A stretch of 64,000 nucleotides of DNA, from positions 124,001 through 188,000 of the forward strand of contig NZ_CP157006.1 in NCBI RefSeq assembly GCF_039904985.1, read 5' to 3'. Positions 9,031-18,278 of this stretch are shown piece after piece; the stretch's first letter is position 1, and each line of letters begins with the position of its first letter. The notes under the pieces were generated by a model. That model was not told where the DNA came from and did not search any database. It saw nothing but the letters and a program-made list of their open reading frames with translations. The position numbers and the translations under genes are program-made. The DNA comes from Methylomonas sp. AM2-LC (lineage in GTDB: Bacteria > Pseudomonadota > Gammaproteobacteria > Methylococcales > Methylomonadaceae).

Positions 9031-9825
9031 ATGAACGACTTGAATTACGCCGAGTTTCACGATGAAGAAAAGCCTAGAATTTCACCGAATAAAGCAATTC
9101 TAATTCATAGTGCGTCCGGCATCGAAACCAGTCCTGCATATAACCCTAGAAGTCATTTTTTAGCGTCCATTCACGACTTTGTTTTCAACGAGAAAAACCA
9201 GTCAGTTATCGGCACGGGGCAGTTATTAACTGAAAATGATTTAGAACAAATGTTAATCGATTTGCTTGACAAAAAACACATGGATAATGATTTTATCTCT
9301 CCGAACATTATCTCAATGTCATCACGACATATTGCTTGGACTATTGCTGGCAAAGTCAGACCGATGATATTTAGGCTTCGCGGGGAAAATAAAACATTCA
9401 AAATTAATGTACCGTGGCCAAACATGCTGGTTGTTGCACGTTCAAGTGGTCAAGTGGCAATCGCAGCTATCGGCAACAACAGAAGACCCAATGCAAATAC
9501 AAAGGTTTATCGTGCTCCTTTGATGAATATCTATGATGACGGTCGTGTTTGTGTAGGCAGTGCGGCTATTCCTGACGGCGTGACGCAAAATCATATTTCT
9601 GAATGGGAGTCGATCATCTTTGATACGGCCTTTTCACACATCAATAACCAGAAAACTCTAAATCTTACACAGAAATCAAAGTCAGCAAAAAACAACGGTG
9701 TTTCTGATAAAGATCATGTTCATTTTTGGAGGAAATTGGAAAAAAGCAAAGCCATAAAATTTCCTATTGAGAATTTGAGTTTTGATAATTGGACTGCGGG
9801 TAATTTTGTAAGTAGACATATATGA
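9031..9825 (+). CDS. PRTRC system protein B, E2-like
   Basis: 264 aa. PRTRC-B proteins belong to the Prok-E2_D group of predicted ubiquitin-conjugating enzymes. The C-terminal half shows the expected layout: VPWPNMLVVA strand, then LMNIYDDGRVCVGS, where Cys174 would be the thioester cysteine. Predicted role is carrying the ubiquitin-like protein C after activation by ThiF. RBS AAGGAG precedes the ATG. Its stop overlaps the start of the next small gene. Confidence 0.82.
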   Translation: MNDLNYAEFHDEEKPRISPNKAILIHSASGIETSPAYNPRSHFLASIHDFVFNEKNQSVIGTGQLLTENDLEQMLIDLLDKKHMDNDFISPNIISMSSRHIAWTIAGKVRPMIFRLRGENKTFKINVPWPNMLVVARSSGQVAIAAIGNNRRPNANTKVYRAPLMNIYDDGRVCVGSAAIPDGVTQNHISEWESIIFDTAFSHINNQKTLNLTQKSKSAKNNGVSDKDHVHFWRKLEKSKAIKFPIENLSFDNWTAGNFVSRHI

Positions 9826-10046
9826 TGATGAAAAAATATCTCAAAGAGAGACAGAAATTAATAATTGCAAGCCTTCTGCTGATGTTGATAACTGAGGTTA
9901 TCGCTCCTTTGTTGTTAACATCGAATTATCTTCCGATACCCAAAAAAGAGCTGTACGACTTAGCCAATGAAATGTCTCTGATCTTGTTTTGGTTTCTACT
10001 TGGCTGCTTATTGGTTTATTTAATTGGAAAAGGAAACAAAAAGTGA
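9822..10046 (+). CDS. Small two-helix membrane protein between PRTRC B and A
   Basis: 74 aa with hydrophobic segments at about residues 13-32 and 50-68. It overlaps PRTRC B by 4 bp at its start and PRTRC A by 4 bp (GTGA) at its end, so it is certainly in the operon. It could anchor the complex at the membrane; no family is recognised. Confidence 0.72.
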   Translation: MMMKKYLKERQKLIIASLLLMLITEVIAPLLLTSNYLPIPKKELYDLANEMSLILFWFLLGCLLVYLIGKGNKK

Positions 10047-10696
10047 GTACAAATCATGGTTACCTTACCGATACCCGCGATCAAGTGGTAATGGGCGAGT
10101 GCCCAGCTTTAATGAATCCAATCTTTGGAAAATTATCACCACCTGAGCCGTATAAACATCGATTCTGTGTGGGAAAAGATGGGGTATATATCGAAGCGCA
10201 AAATTCCGTATTCGAAGTGAGGCTGCCAGTTGCTCATTCAAAAATCCCACTTCCTTATGGAGAAGTTAAATCTTCTGGAGTGTTTTTGAAGTACGGAAAA
10301 ATTCCAAGATGGATTTTCAATACTGCATTCGATCTTGCGAACAAATCATCCCCAAAAGAATGGGCAGGTCTTGTTGTTTGGGACAAGGAAAAGCAAGAAT
10401 ATTTACTGTATGAACCGGAGGTAATATCAAGCAGTGAGGGTGGCATTTCATACAGAACTTATTTGCCAGAGAATTACTTAATGGTTATGGATTTACACTC
10501 ACACGGCGTTCTAGATGCATTTTTTTCTAAAACCGACGACAGATCGGACATTTCTGGCTTTTATATTGCCGGTGTTTTTGGTCGCTGTCACCTATCGGAA
10601 GGTATGAAAAAAAATCAAACCGCCACTAGGATGGTCGTCAATGGAAACTTCATAGACTGCCAAGATTTTTCTTGTTTTTTTAAAGATGGAACGTAG
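10043..10696 (+). CDS. PRTRC system protein A, JAMM/MPN metallopeptidase
   Basis: 217 aa from the GTG at 10043, overlapping the previous stop. It carries an intact JAMM motif H-x-H-x7-S-x2-D: His152, His154, Ser162 and Asp165 in LHSHGVLDAFFSKTDD. JAMM enzymes are zinc peptidases that cleave ubiquitin-like tails, so this could process or remove protein C. It is the last gene of the B-membrane protein-A unit. Confidence 0.85.
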   Translation: MSTNHGYLTDTRDQVVMGECPALMNPIFGKLSPPEPYKHRFCVGKDGVYIEAQNSVFEVRLPVAHSKIPLPYGEVKSSGVFLKYGKIPRWIFNTAFDLANKSSPKEWAGLVVWDKEKQEYLLYEPEVISSSEGGISYRTYLPENYLMVMDLHSHGVLDAFFSKTDDRSDISGFYIAGVFGRCHLSEGMKKNQTATRMVVNGNFIDCQDFSCFFKDGT

Positions 10697-10885
10697 TGTC
10701 AACTACCACGACCTAAAGAGCCGGAGCTTGGATTAACACTCTTAAGCTTTAGTTGACCTGGGAAAGCGGCAACCAAACCACTATTAGTCACCAATACTGC
10801 TCACTTATTCAACGCGAAGAAGGCAATAGGCATTCCTTAACATCGATTGGAAATAACAAAGGAAAGGTGAGATTGGCTGCCTATA
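10697..10885. repeat. R6 repeat, IS200/IS605-type end relic, copy 1
   Basis: Shares GTCAACTAC...GACCTAAAGA, CCGGAGCTTGGATTAAC, AAGCTT.AGTTGACC and GGGAAAGCGG blocks with 34269-34430 and 54405-54640, in order. Its right end (TTAACATCGATTGGAAA, AACAAAGGAAAGGTGAG) corresponds to the GACGCTATCCC-hairpin end seen at 54590 and 57840 but has lost the hairpin. Probably a non-autonomous IS605-type element. Confidence 0.5.
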
Positions 10886-10913
10886 TTCAATAGCCATGTA
10901 CTCAAATTAATTT

Positions 10914-10940
10914 GAATTAGGCTTTTTTTGGGCACCTTTT
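10914..10940. repeat. R5 short repeat, copy 1
   Basis: GAATTAGGCTTTTTTTGGGCACCTTTT-type motif, repeated in variant form at 16240, 17586, 43265 and 55316. It sits 70 bp before the next gene. Confidence 0.45.
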
Positions 10941-11008
10941 GCACTGATGGATTATTTGATTTTGATGTAATTTGTATAAATGTTAATGAAAAATGGGATT
11001 GATAATCT

Positions 11009-11908
11009 ATGCATGATTTAGAAACCTTAAATGAAACAAAATCTAAACCGTCAGTTAGTCTTGATTCGTGGGATTCCATTCGTGCTTGCGCCATTTCTCA
11101 ACTTGATCTTGATGAGACTTACGAACTTTTTTTGGGATCGAGTGAAGTCGATTATTTGGATGATGCTTTTGATTCTGCAAGAGAATTACTGGGTGATGAT
11201 TATTTGTCGATCAATGAATTAATATCAATAACAGAAGATAAGGTGGCTCGGGTTAAACTGCCAAAAGGCTTTCTTTTAGTCGGTCTGAACTCTAAAAACG
11301 ATAAGTCGATACAGAAATTTGGTGTCATTAAATTTTCGCCTTCCATTGATAAATTGCCATCGTCTTCTAATGAATATCCAACCTTAAAAGACTACAACGA
11401 AACTATCGATGCGCTTCTGCTTGCAAAGACACAATTATCCCCAAACGGTAACAACTGTGTGCTTTGTGGAGACTCTGACCATCAAGCTTTCGAATGTGGC
11501 CATAATCCATTGCTTCATTCAAGGCTATGGTCAAAAGCAGAGTCGGTATGGAGGTGTTGGCATTGTGGTTATACAGCTATAACTGCAGATGAGGCAGTAG
11601 CCCATTTTGGTGTTAACGAAAGCGAAGATGCAGCTTGTTTGCGTAATAAATCGAAACCTAAGAAATTATTTTTAATTAAGCAGTCTGCAAGTGTTAATTA
11701 TGATGAATATTCTGGCGCAGTAGTAGTCGCTTATTCTGAAAAAGATGCTATGCAAATACACCCGGATGGTAGCGGCGTAATTCAAGACTGGAGTGATGCA
11801 GCAATATCTTGGGTTTCTAATCCTTGTCATATCGATATCACATATTTAGGGATTGCTGAAGATGGTTTGGAATGCGGAGTGGTATTGGCTGCTTTTAAAG
11901 GTGAGTAA
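11009..11908 (+). CDS. Hypothetical zinc-knuckle protein
   Basis: 299 aa, no family recognised. A CX2CX4HX4C zinc knuckle is formed by Cys150, Cys153, His158 and Cys163 (CVLCGDSDHQAFEC), followed by a second pair at Cys183/Cys186 (CWHCGYTA). Such knuckles often bind single-stranded nucleic acid. The N-terminus is acidic. The C-terminal 70 residues form a predicted beta-rich domain with VVVAYSEKDAMQIHPDG. It follows an R5 repeat and precedes a 117-aa gene by 5 bp. Confidence 0.75.
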   Translation: MHDLETLNETKSKPSVSLDSWDSIRACAISQLDLDETYELFLGSSEVDYLDDAFDSARELLGDDYLSINELISITEDKVARVKLPKGFLLVGLNSKNDKSIQKFGVIKFSPSIDKLPSSSNEYPTLKDYNETIDALLLAKTQLSPNGNNCVLCGDSDHQAFECGHNPLLHSRLWSKAESVWRCWHCGYTAITADEAVAHFGVNESEDAACLRNKSKPKKLFLIKQSASVNYDEYSGAVVVAYSEKDAMQIHPDGSGVIQDWSDAAISWVSNPCHIDITYLGIAEDGLECGVVLAAFKGE

Positions 11909-11913
11909 GATTA

Positions 11914-12267
11914 ATGATAGCCTCTAATAAAATACTAAAACCTTCGGATAGAAAATATACAAGGAATGCTAATGGAACGAACATTGATAAAGTTAAGATC
12001 GTTATTATTCCTGCGGTAGTAAACACTTTCAATCAAAATCAGACTGATAATGAAACATTAGGCATAGAAAAGCCTGGCGAAAAGAAGCTAATTTGTAAAG
12101 GCTGTAAAGCATTAACGAAGCACAATATTCCTGTATGTGCTCTAGGTTATGAAATAGAAAATGATTCAGGAGTAGTAACACACACAATCAAATGCCCAAA
12201 GCCTACTGGGTATGAAAAGCTGCGAGATCTGTTGTTATATTCAAATCAACGGAATGAAATTTTTTAG
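11914..12267 (+). CDS. Hypothetical 117-aa cysteine-containing protein
   Basis: The N-terminal half is basic and the C-terminal half has CKGCKALTKHNIPVCALGY and a later CPKP, a likely zinc site. It is 5 bp after the zinc-knuckle gene and probably co-transcribed. No family recognised. Confidence 0.6.
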   Translation: MIASNKILKPSDRKYTRNANGTNIDKVKIVIIPAVVNTFNQNQTDNETLGIEKPGEKKLICKGCKALTKHNIPVCALGYEIENDSGVVTHTIKCPKPTGYEKLRDLLLYSNQRNEIF

Positions 12268-12425
12268 CGAAAATAAGTCAGTTTCTGCGTAGTCGCTGTT
12301 TGTTCAACAAGGTTTTGTCGGAAACGAATTTGTTTACTTATATCCAGACCACGTAATTCATAATCAATATGATAAAACCTTAAGTGATCGAACAAATTTT
12401 ATGTAACCAAAATCGAGGTAAAAAC

Positions 12426-12863
12426 ATGAATAATCCACTGTCATTGAAATTCAATATCCAAAAACAGATTAACCTGTCAAAAAAAGACGTAATCAAATTT
12501 AAACAAAAAATAAAGAAAGTCTGTTTCATAATTGGGTTATTTATGCTTTTCGGGCTTTTCCTTGTTTACATAAACCATTCTTTGAATACTGTAGCTACTG
12601 GTGGAGTCATCTTTTTCTTGTCGGCAGCGGCTTTCGCATATACTTCAAATCAATTTTATGAATTAAGTCCAGTTACACCTGTAATGGCTAATAAATTGAT
12701 AATTATGGCTGATGATCACCATCAAATACGCGAATATATTGCAAACGTTAATAAATTAAAACGCCACGTTTACCAGTGTGAGTTTAAATTTCTTTTGGCC
12801 TGGTCAAAAACAAGATCAAGGAGAGATGCGTTGATTAGACTATCAGCAATAACGCATACGTGA
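12426..12863 (+). CDS. Hypothetical membrane protein
   Basis: 145 aa from the ATG at 12426, chosen because GAGGTAAAA precedes it. Two hydrophobic segments at about residues 36-56 and 60-78, then a soluble tail rich in H, K and R. The C-terminus runs into a helicase remnant, so the natural end may have been lost. Confidence 0.6.
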   Translation: MNNPLSLKFNIQKQINLSKKDVIKFKQKIKKVCFIIGLFMLFGLFLVYINHSLNTVATGGVIFFLSAAAFAYTSNQFYELSPVTPVMANKLIIMADDHHQIREYIANVNKLKRHVYQCEFKFLLAWSKTRSRRDALIRLSAITHT

Positions 12864-13000
12864 GCCTGGGAGATGGAATAGAAGAAAAGATTATCACTCT
12901 TCACGACACCAAACGTGAGATGGCTGACTCATTGCTCGACGGTACTAACATGAGTTCAAAAATGACAGCTGATGATTTGATTGTACTTATTAAAGGTTAA
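12860..13000 (+). pseudogene. SNF2-family helicase C-terminal remnant
   Basis: The 46-residue frame contains GIEEKIITLHDTKREMADSL and TADDLIVLIKG, which is the conserved end of SNF2/HepA-type helicases (EEKI..L...K...AD.LL...L...DLL.L). The motor domains are absent. It is not the same as the intact SNF2 gene at 44146, whose C-terminus differs. Confidence 0.7.
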
Positions 13001-13005
13001 AACCC

Positions 13006-13302
13006 ATGAATAAAGCAACTGATCAAGCGAGTCGCTATTTTTGCGAAAGAATGAAGTTTCACCCCCTTTTCCATTCCAAACAAAAGCAGGCATGGACTAC
13101 TACAGACCAAAAATATCTTATTGAGAACTATCATATTGACGGTCCTGAACATGTTAGCTTGGTTCTTGAGCGCACAATACATACTGTTATGCAAAGGGCA
13201 TTTGAGCTTAGAAAAAAAGGAATAATGAGCAAGCCCGAAAAAAGAAGTTACTCAAAGCGGATAAGGAGTATTTCTGAATCTGAAAATGTCATGAGCTGTT
13301 AG
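13006..13302 (+). CDS. Small Myb/SANT-like HTH protein, N-terminus from R1
   Basis: 98 aa. Residues about 29-74 (WTTTDQKYLIENY...GPEHVSLVLERTIHTVMQRAFELR) fit the phage/plasmid homeodomain-like fold that begins W(T/S)..D..L and ends V..RA..L. The first residues are encoded by 26 bp identical to the end of the R1 repeat (13024-13049), so the present start may have been created by an R1 insertion followed by deletion. A DNA-binding role is inferred. Confidence 0.65.
   Translation: MNKATDQASRYFCERMKFHPLFHSKQKQAWTTTDQKYLIENYHIDGPEHVSLVLERTIHTVMQRAFELRKKGIMSKPEKRSYSKRIRSISESENVMSC
13024..13049 (-). repeat. R1 end fragment
   Basis: 26 bp equal to the reverse complement of the R1 right end (starts CAAGCGAGTCGC, ends TTTGCGAAAG). 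The remaining R1 is gone. Confidence 0.75.
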
Positions 13303-13375
13303 ATATCTCTTGTATAATACCTGCAAACGATCAAAGAATTAATTTTATACCTAATTTATTACAGGTAAATATTGG

Positions 13376-13687
13376 ATGATATTAAAAATTAACCATAAAA
13401 AGTTATATAAATTCTATTTAATTATTGTACTTTCAACAGTTACTATAGTTTTATTTGTTGACACAATTAGATTTATTTCTATTTGCAATAATACTTATTC
13501 TACACCGTGGCATTCAAACGACTTACTATTAAATCCAGTTGAAACTACTATTCTATTGACACAACCTAGTCGCGAATTTTGGTCTAAAAATTATATACAA
13601 ACACAGTGGTGGTATATCAGAGAAACCGAATTTAATGGAAAAACGTTCTGGACTATTCTAAATAAATCGCCTATAAATAAAATTTAA
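13376..13687 (+). CDS. Hypothetical single-span membrane protein
   Basis: 103 aa with one transmembrane helix at about residues 13-35 and a C-terminal extracytoplasmic tail rich in W and Y. No family recognised. It has low GC even for this window. Confidence 0.5.
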   Translation: MILKINHKKLYKFYLIIVLSTVTIVLFVDTIRFISICNNTYSTPWHSNDLLLNPVETTILLTQPSREFWSKNYIQTQWWYIRETEFNGKTFWTILNKSPINKI

Positions 13688-13739
13688 TTGGATTATTCAT
13701 GGAAAAAAGCTTTGAAAAAACCGCAATAATATAGCGAAA

Positions 13740-14450
13740 ATGGTTACTGAATGTTTTATTTTCAGTGAAAATAAAACATCAAACGAAAAGTCCAACTTAT
13801 TGTCTTTCTAAATTTATCAATGGATACTTGATCAATTAAAAAATGGCAACGATACTGAACTATTTAATGTCTTCAATTTTATTGAAAATGACAGAATACG
13901 AATATTTTATCAGTATTTAATAATGTCTAATATAGACTATAAAAAGATACAAGGTGGAGATTCTTTTTGTTTTGCGGTCTCTTTTAGTTTAAATAAAAAA
14001 GTATCGATTGAAACCCTAAATAATGTATCTGAAAAACTTATAAGCGCATCCCTTATTGAATTTTCGAACACCGGTTTCTTTGATCACAGATGTATTGTTT
14101 CTGGCTTAGGTTTCTTTAGTTCTTTTCAGAATATTTTGCCATTAAAACCAAGTTCAATCTATTCACTGGCACAATAGAGTAACTCTGAGGATATTGAATC
14201 CAAATCAGAAATTAAAGACATTGTTAATGGTTATAAGGTTCTTGATGACGTGGACCGATTTTTTTACTTAGGTGTCGCATTTTGGTTCCACGAAAATTGT
14301 GGATTTGGTTTGAATACCAATAACAGCCAAGTCGCAGCCAAAGTATTTCTCGCGCAGGAAAAATTAGGACAAAAATGCAATAATTTGCTTGGCTTGGAAA
14401 CAAAAGTAGGTGGTATTAAAAGTATAAGTAATGTGCTTGCGATTCCTTGA
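13740..14450 (+). pseudogene. Decayed gene with two in-frame stops
   Basis: A single reading frame from the ATG at 13740 to 14450 is interrupted only by TAA at 13809 and TAG at 14175. The pieces have coherent protein-like composition (for example GDSFCFAVSFSLN and VDRFFYLGVAFWFHENCGFG). No family recognised. Either point-mutation decay or stop readthrough; decay is more likely. Confidence 0.6.
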
Positions 14451-14501
14451 TTTTTTGACAGCATCATCCTCTACCTGAAGAGAAGAGATTTTCGTGGCTA
14501 C

Positions 14502-14853
14502 TTGATCAAATAAGAGATAAAGAAGCTGCAAAACCTGAGAAAACTCCTTTGCCTGAGCATGTTCTACCAATTGCTATAGATACAATCGATACGATTTTGA
14601 AAGGTGACAAGGAGCAGGGAAAAATAATTATTCAAAATCTTATTGATGATCGTGACAATAGAATTAAACAACTAGAAGCTGAGCTTATAAAGGCGCTAGA
14701 ACATTAGTCAATTTGTGTTTTTCTGTTCCCAATTTTTTTGATAAATGACCAGCCGCCTGAATTCTGTAAAGAAAATAAGCATTGATTGGACTGCGATAAT
14801 GCCATGTCCTTTTTGTAGCAACCCAGGAAAATTATTAGCTTCAAAGCCATTAA
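14502..14853 (+). repeat. Partial duplicate of the mazG-like/Lar-like segment
   Basis: Nearly identical to about 32957-33308: it carries the last 68 codons of the MazG-like gene plus the start of the Lar-like gene. An IS interrupts it at 14854 and the match resumes at 16185 for about 40 bp. It is a non-functional duplicated fragment. Confidence 0.85.
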
Positions 14854-16184
14854 GGATACGGTAATAAATAACTTCCCGAAATTAACTTGTTTGTGGTGCA
14901 GCTCGATAGTTCCAGCGAGGAAGATAGTCATCAAAGATAATCTTCATATTGTTAAGGAAACTATCGGCGCACTTTTTCCCTGTAGCATAAACCTCTGTCA
15001 AAATATCCACGGTTACTTTTAAGCCCGTACAGGTTTTAGCCTTCTCCATGAATTGTTTGGCGATGGCGACCGAATGAAAGACCACACCCAAGCAGGCACG
15101 CGTAATATGCGAAAACAAACGATGTTCAATCGGGTTGTGCTTTGAGCAATACGGCGGATAGTGTGCCACACGAATTTCCAGTCCAAGTGAGTTTGCAAGT
15201 GCCTGCAAAGCTTCCTTGAAGACATGCCGATTGGCAGCGTTGCTGCCGCCGCCATCACAAAGCAGTAGCAAGCGGCGGGCATTGGGATAGTGTCGGCAAC
15301 CATAGTGTCTCCACCAATGTGCAATACTATCACAACAAAATTCACTGGTGTCATGGCTGGTATTCAGGTTCATATGCCCTTGGTTTCGCGCCAAGTCATA
15401 GATGCCATGCGGAATCAATTTACCTTCACCAGCACTGGGAAAATCATGATCCAGTGTGTCCACGGGTGCTTGTGTATAGGTGCGGCCTTCTCGACTGAAA
15501 TTGCCGATGAGTTCCTTCTTTTTGGTATCAATGCTGATCACAGGCTCACCTTTGTCCATATACTCCACCTTGAGTTTGGCGATGTTCTGAAACTGTGCAT
15601 CCCGGTCAGGATGAGAACCTAACGGTTTCTTCTTACGCGTTTTACGTTGCCCTAAACCATGTTTCTTTAATAACTTGCGAACCGTATGTCGACTCGCCGA
15701 TGTACCCATTTCAGCGAGACGGCGACTAATTTCACTGCGTGATAAATTGGTCCATAACACACCATCACGCATAGGATCGCCCGCCGTAAACTCCGACAGC
15801 AGTTTTAGGAAATTTTCCTCTAACATCGGCTTACGCTCAATTGAGACTTTACGGCCCGCACCTTTTTTTTCTGACCCGGCTTGGCGCGGGATCTTCAGGG
15901 GACTCCAGTTCTGTTAAGCCTCTTCGGACAGTCTTGGGGTCCATTTCGAATAACCCCGAAACATAATCAATGCCACCGTGCCCCAGCTTTGCCGCCTCAA
16001 TCCCTGCATAACGTCGCCGGTCTTTTTCGGATAGCGTTGCAAACAGACGCTGCATTTTGATCTCAATGTTTTTTTCGTAACCTGTCATTCGCTTTCATTT
16101 ATAAACACTATATTTTGCTTATTATCCAACATTTTGCTACAGCTTTCTCATCCAAATTATGGGAAGTTATTTTTTACCAGATCC
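14854..16184 (-). mobile_element. ISAzo13-family insertion sequence
   Basis: 1331 bp bounded by imperfect inverted repeats: GGATACGGTAATAAATAACT at the left end and GGATCTGGTAAAAAATAACT reading inward from the right. The bases TAA flank both sides, a probable 3-bp target duplication. The interrupted target is the duplicated Lar-like segment, whose intact counterpart at 33200 confirms the boundaries. Confidence 0.88.
14882..16088 (-). CDS. ISAzo13-family transposase, two frames
   Basis: The N-terminal frame (16088-15849, MTGYEKN... RRRYAGIEAAKLGHGG) and the C-terminal frame (15826-14882, with VISIDTKKKELIGNF, LLLLCDGGGSNAAN and PYCSKHNPIEHRLF) form one transposase. The DDE residues are plausible in those three segments. 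The two frames meet at a run of eight A on the coding strand near 15865, where a -1 shift would give RKKGAGRKVS. This may be programmed frameshifting, which is known in several IS families, or a mutation. Confidence 0.8.
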
Positions 16185-16239
16185 TAAGTGAACCTGATTC
16201 AAAATGGGGCGCAAGTGCTTGCGTATTCGTAAAAAAACT

Positions 16240-16269
16240 GAATTAGTCTTTTTTATGGCACCTTTCACT
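16240..16269. repeat. R5 short repeat, copy 2
   Basis: GAATTAGTCTTTTTTATGGC followed by ACCTTTC; same layout as 10914. Confidence 0.4.
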
Positions 16270-16329
16270 CTTTGTCATCATTGAAGTAACGTGGATAATT
16301 TAAAACTTTCAAATCTACTGTAAATAACC

Positions 16330-16400
16330 ATTGATAGCAAACTTAAAACAGGAAATGCGATACTGGACGCTATCCCTAGCCACTATAAATGGTGGTGATT
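16330..16400. repeat. R6-type end with hairpin
   Basis: CATTGATAGCAAA, AGGAAATGCGA and GGACGCTATCCCTAG followed by the stem CCAC-loop-GTGG. It matches the IS605-like end at 54560-54640, but the stem sequence differs while pairing is kept. Confidence 0.5.
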
Positions 16401-16413
16401 GTCGCAAAATAAT

Positions 16414-16695
16414 ATGATAAAAATTACCATCATCGACGGAATCTCTTTAGCCTTGGCTACGTTTTTATTCGTAATCGGTTCGGCAATTCTTGCGCTGCCA
16501 GCTAGGTACGAACAGAAAACCATTGCTTCAATTCTATTGGATTCTAAAACGGCCAAAACTTTGAATGACTTTTTTCAATCAGGTTCAGTCGCATCTCATT
16601 ATGAGTTTTATCTTTTAGGTGTTGCTGTTTCTGTTATTGGTGGAGCATGGTTACTAGTCATTGGTAGTCGTTTATGGGCTTTGATAAAAGAATAA
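16414..16695 (+). CDS. Small two-helix membrane protein
   Basis: 93 aa from the ATG at 16414 (a TTG at 16399 is possible). Transmembrane helices at about residues 6-26 and 66-86, short cytoplasmic tail. A degraded copy exists at 4440-4625, so the gene travels with this element. No family recognised. Confidence 0.62.
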   Translation: MIKITIIDGISLALATFLFVIGSAILALPARYEQKTIASILLDSKTAKTLNDFFQSGSVASHYEFYLLGVAVSVIGGAWLLVIGSRLWALIKE

Positions 16696-16768
16696 GTCTT
16701 TTCTCCAATGCCAGTTATTACATTCTATCGTTAAATTAAATCTTAACTATTCAGAATTTGGTGCGGAC

Positions 16769-16963
16769 ATGCGAAGCCCTTGTGACTATGTAATTGCGTG
16801 GACACCAGATGGCGTCGAAAGATCAATCGAACGAATACGATTAACCGGCGGAACAGGACAGGCCATTGATCTCGCAGACAGATTCCGTATCCCGGTCTTT
16901 AACCTAAAGAAACCCAATGCAATGGTTCGAATTAAAGAGTGGATTACTTCAAATCCAAACTAG
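16769..16963 (+). pseudogene. C-terminal fragment of a SLOG/Rossmann-like phage protein
   Basis: 64 aa with CDYVIAWTPDG, GGTGQAIDLADRF and IPVFNLKKPNA. This is the C-terminal half of a family where a glycine-rich GGTGQAI loop binds a nucleotide. The N-terminal half is missing, so it is probably a remnant. Confidence 0.5.
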
Positions 16964-17100
16964 AAAATCTCCTAATTATTAAATCAGTGTGAAGAAGTTT
17001 TAGTTGGGATTTGAAAAATTGAGTGCCTGCAAAAATGATTCATAAGCGGGCACTACCTAATATGTATTTTTCGATGGATAACGGATTGATACTTATCCTG

Positions 17101-17487
17101 TTAGCGATGGAATGTTGAAGCTCTGTCTGTGTTTGCCACGTAAGCATCAACCTCTATTGCAGTCGCAACATTTTTTAATCCTTTAGTTAGGGAACTGATC
17201 ATGTTTTTTTCGGCCGCTACATTTTCGACTGCCGGTTCAAAAATAGCCTTTGAACCATATTTCATAACAGCCTTTGCTCGTTTATAAAGTACGCCTGGGG
17301 TTTGTATAGCAAAATTATCGAAGTTTTCGGCAGCTGCCTCCATTGCACCTTCAGAATTTGTTCCTGTGTGAACTAAAGTATCTGGAATACTATGGTCTGG
17401 CTGAAATATGTAATTTGAAACATCTTGGTAATTAACAGCTCCAATTAGCAATGTTCCTATAATTGCGCCCTGTACTGGATGAATCAT
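17101..17487 (-). CDS. Hypothetical protein
   Basis: 128 aa with a hydrophobic N-terminus (residues 5-17) and an alanine-rich helical body. Its ATG has the AGGAGGTTG RBS (reverse strand). No family recognised. Confidence 0.5.
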   Translation of the reverse strand: MIHPVQGAIIGTLLIGAVNYQDVSNYIFQPDHSIPDTLVHTGTNSEGAMEAAAENFDNFAIQTPGVLYKRAKAVMKYGSKAIFEPAVENVAAEKNMISSLTKGLKNVATAIEVDAYVANTDRASTFHR

Positions 17488-17585
17488 ACAACCTCCTAAA
17501 GCAATACTTACTGAGAAAATTATTACTTTAATTATAACATTTATTGGACAACTTCAAAAATTTGGTATTTTTGCAAGCTATCTCG

Positions 17586-17611
17586 AACTAGGCTATTTTT
17601 CGGCACTACTT
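17586..17611. repeat. R5 short repeat, diverged copy
   Basis: GAACTAGGCTATTTTTCGGC followed by AC.ACTTTT, similar to the other R5 copies. Confidence 0.35.
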
Positions 17612-17741
17612 TTAATGTTATGGATTTTCGAAATTCGTGGATTAATAGTGTGATAGCGAAAAAACGTGATACCCCTAACAAGATAAAGGTCGCTATTGTG
17701 CGTATGTAAAAAATAGATCTTAGCGTTACCAATTAAATATA

Positions 17742-17775
17742 CGTTTGACTGTTTCAAGTTTTTATGTTTTAATAA
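17742..17775 (+). promoter_or_regulatory. Shared regulon promoter, copy 3 (DUF932 gene)
   Basis: TTGACT, spacer with TTTCAAGTTTTTATG, then TTTAAT. It is 62 bp upstream of the broken DUF932 gene. Confidence 0.8.
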
Positions 17776-17804
17776 AATCAATGTTTGTATAAAACCGAAA
17801 AACA

Positions 17805-18265
17805 ATGACTACTAAAGGTACTGCGTGGGGATTGCTCAATGATTTCACCCAATACGTTGACCATGACAAACCGACCCGTACAGACGATGCCCGGCTGGCG
17901 CTGAAAATCGTGGAAACGGAGCGCAAGCGAAGTGAAGATTTTTAGTCCCCGATAGGCGTAGCGCCGGGCGGGTTATCGCAGCGAAGCGAAGAAAACCTGC
18001 AAGCATCGCGAAACGCCGTCAAGCCATTTGGAGCCTAGCTCTTAAGCCGTTTAGGCGCAAGAGCAGGCGACGAGGGCGAATCGGGGCCGCCGGAGGCATT
18101 AAATGGTCGCGTAGTTTTTGCCGCTTGTTGGGGCTGGGATGCCCCTAAACAAGCTTTCGCAAAAATAGCGACTCGCTTGATGCTGCGTGGTTTGGCCAAG
18201 GTGCAAAGCTGAAAGATCAGGTGTTTGAAAGCCTGTTGGCTTTGCCTGGTAGCAACTACGTATAA
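17805..18265 (+). pseudogene. DUF932 fragment interrupted by R1
   Basis: The left part (MTTKGTAWGLLNDFTQYVDH...) and the right part (AAWFGQGAKLKDQVFESLL) are the C-terminal section of plasmid/phage DUF932 proteins. Removing R1 (17899-18179) joins them in frame as RLDAAWFGQG, giving 59 aa. The large N-terminal domain is missing, so the gene was already truncated and fused to promoter copy 3 before R1 arrived. Confidence 0.82.
17899..18179 (+). repeat. R1 miniature repeat, copy in DUF932
   Basis: 281 bp (one base shorter than the other copies), from CGCTGAAAATCG to GACTCGCTTG. No target duplication. Left flank ends CTGG. Confidence 0.9.
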
Positions 18266-18278
18266 GAACAGCCAAACC

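Noticed and set aside
4807..10696. Chromosomal parABS locus
   Set aside because: The ParB-like protein has the PRTRC architecture and gene order, and no ParA or parS is seen.
10914..10940. Sigma-54 promoter at R5
   Set aside because: GG-to-GC spacing is 8-10 and varies between copies; the -12 element is missing in most.
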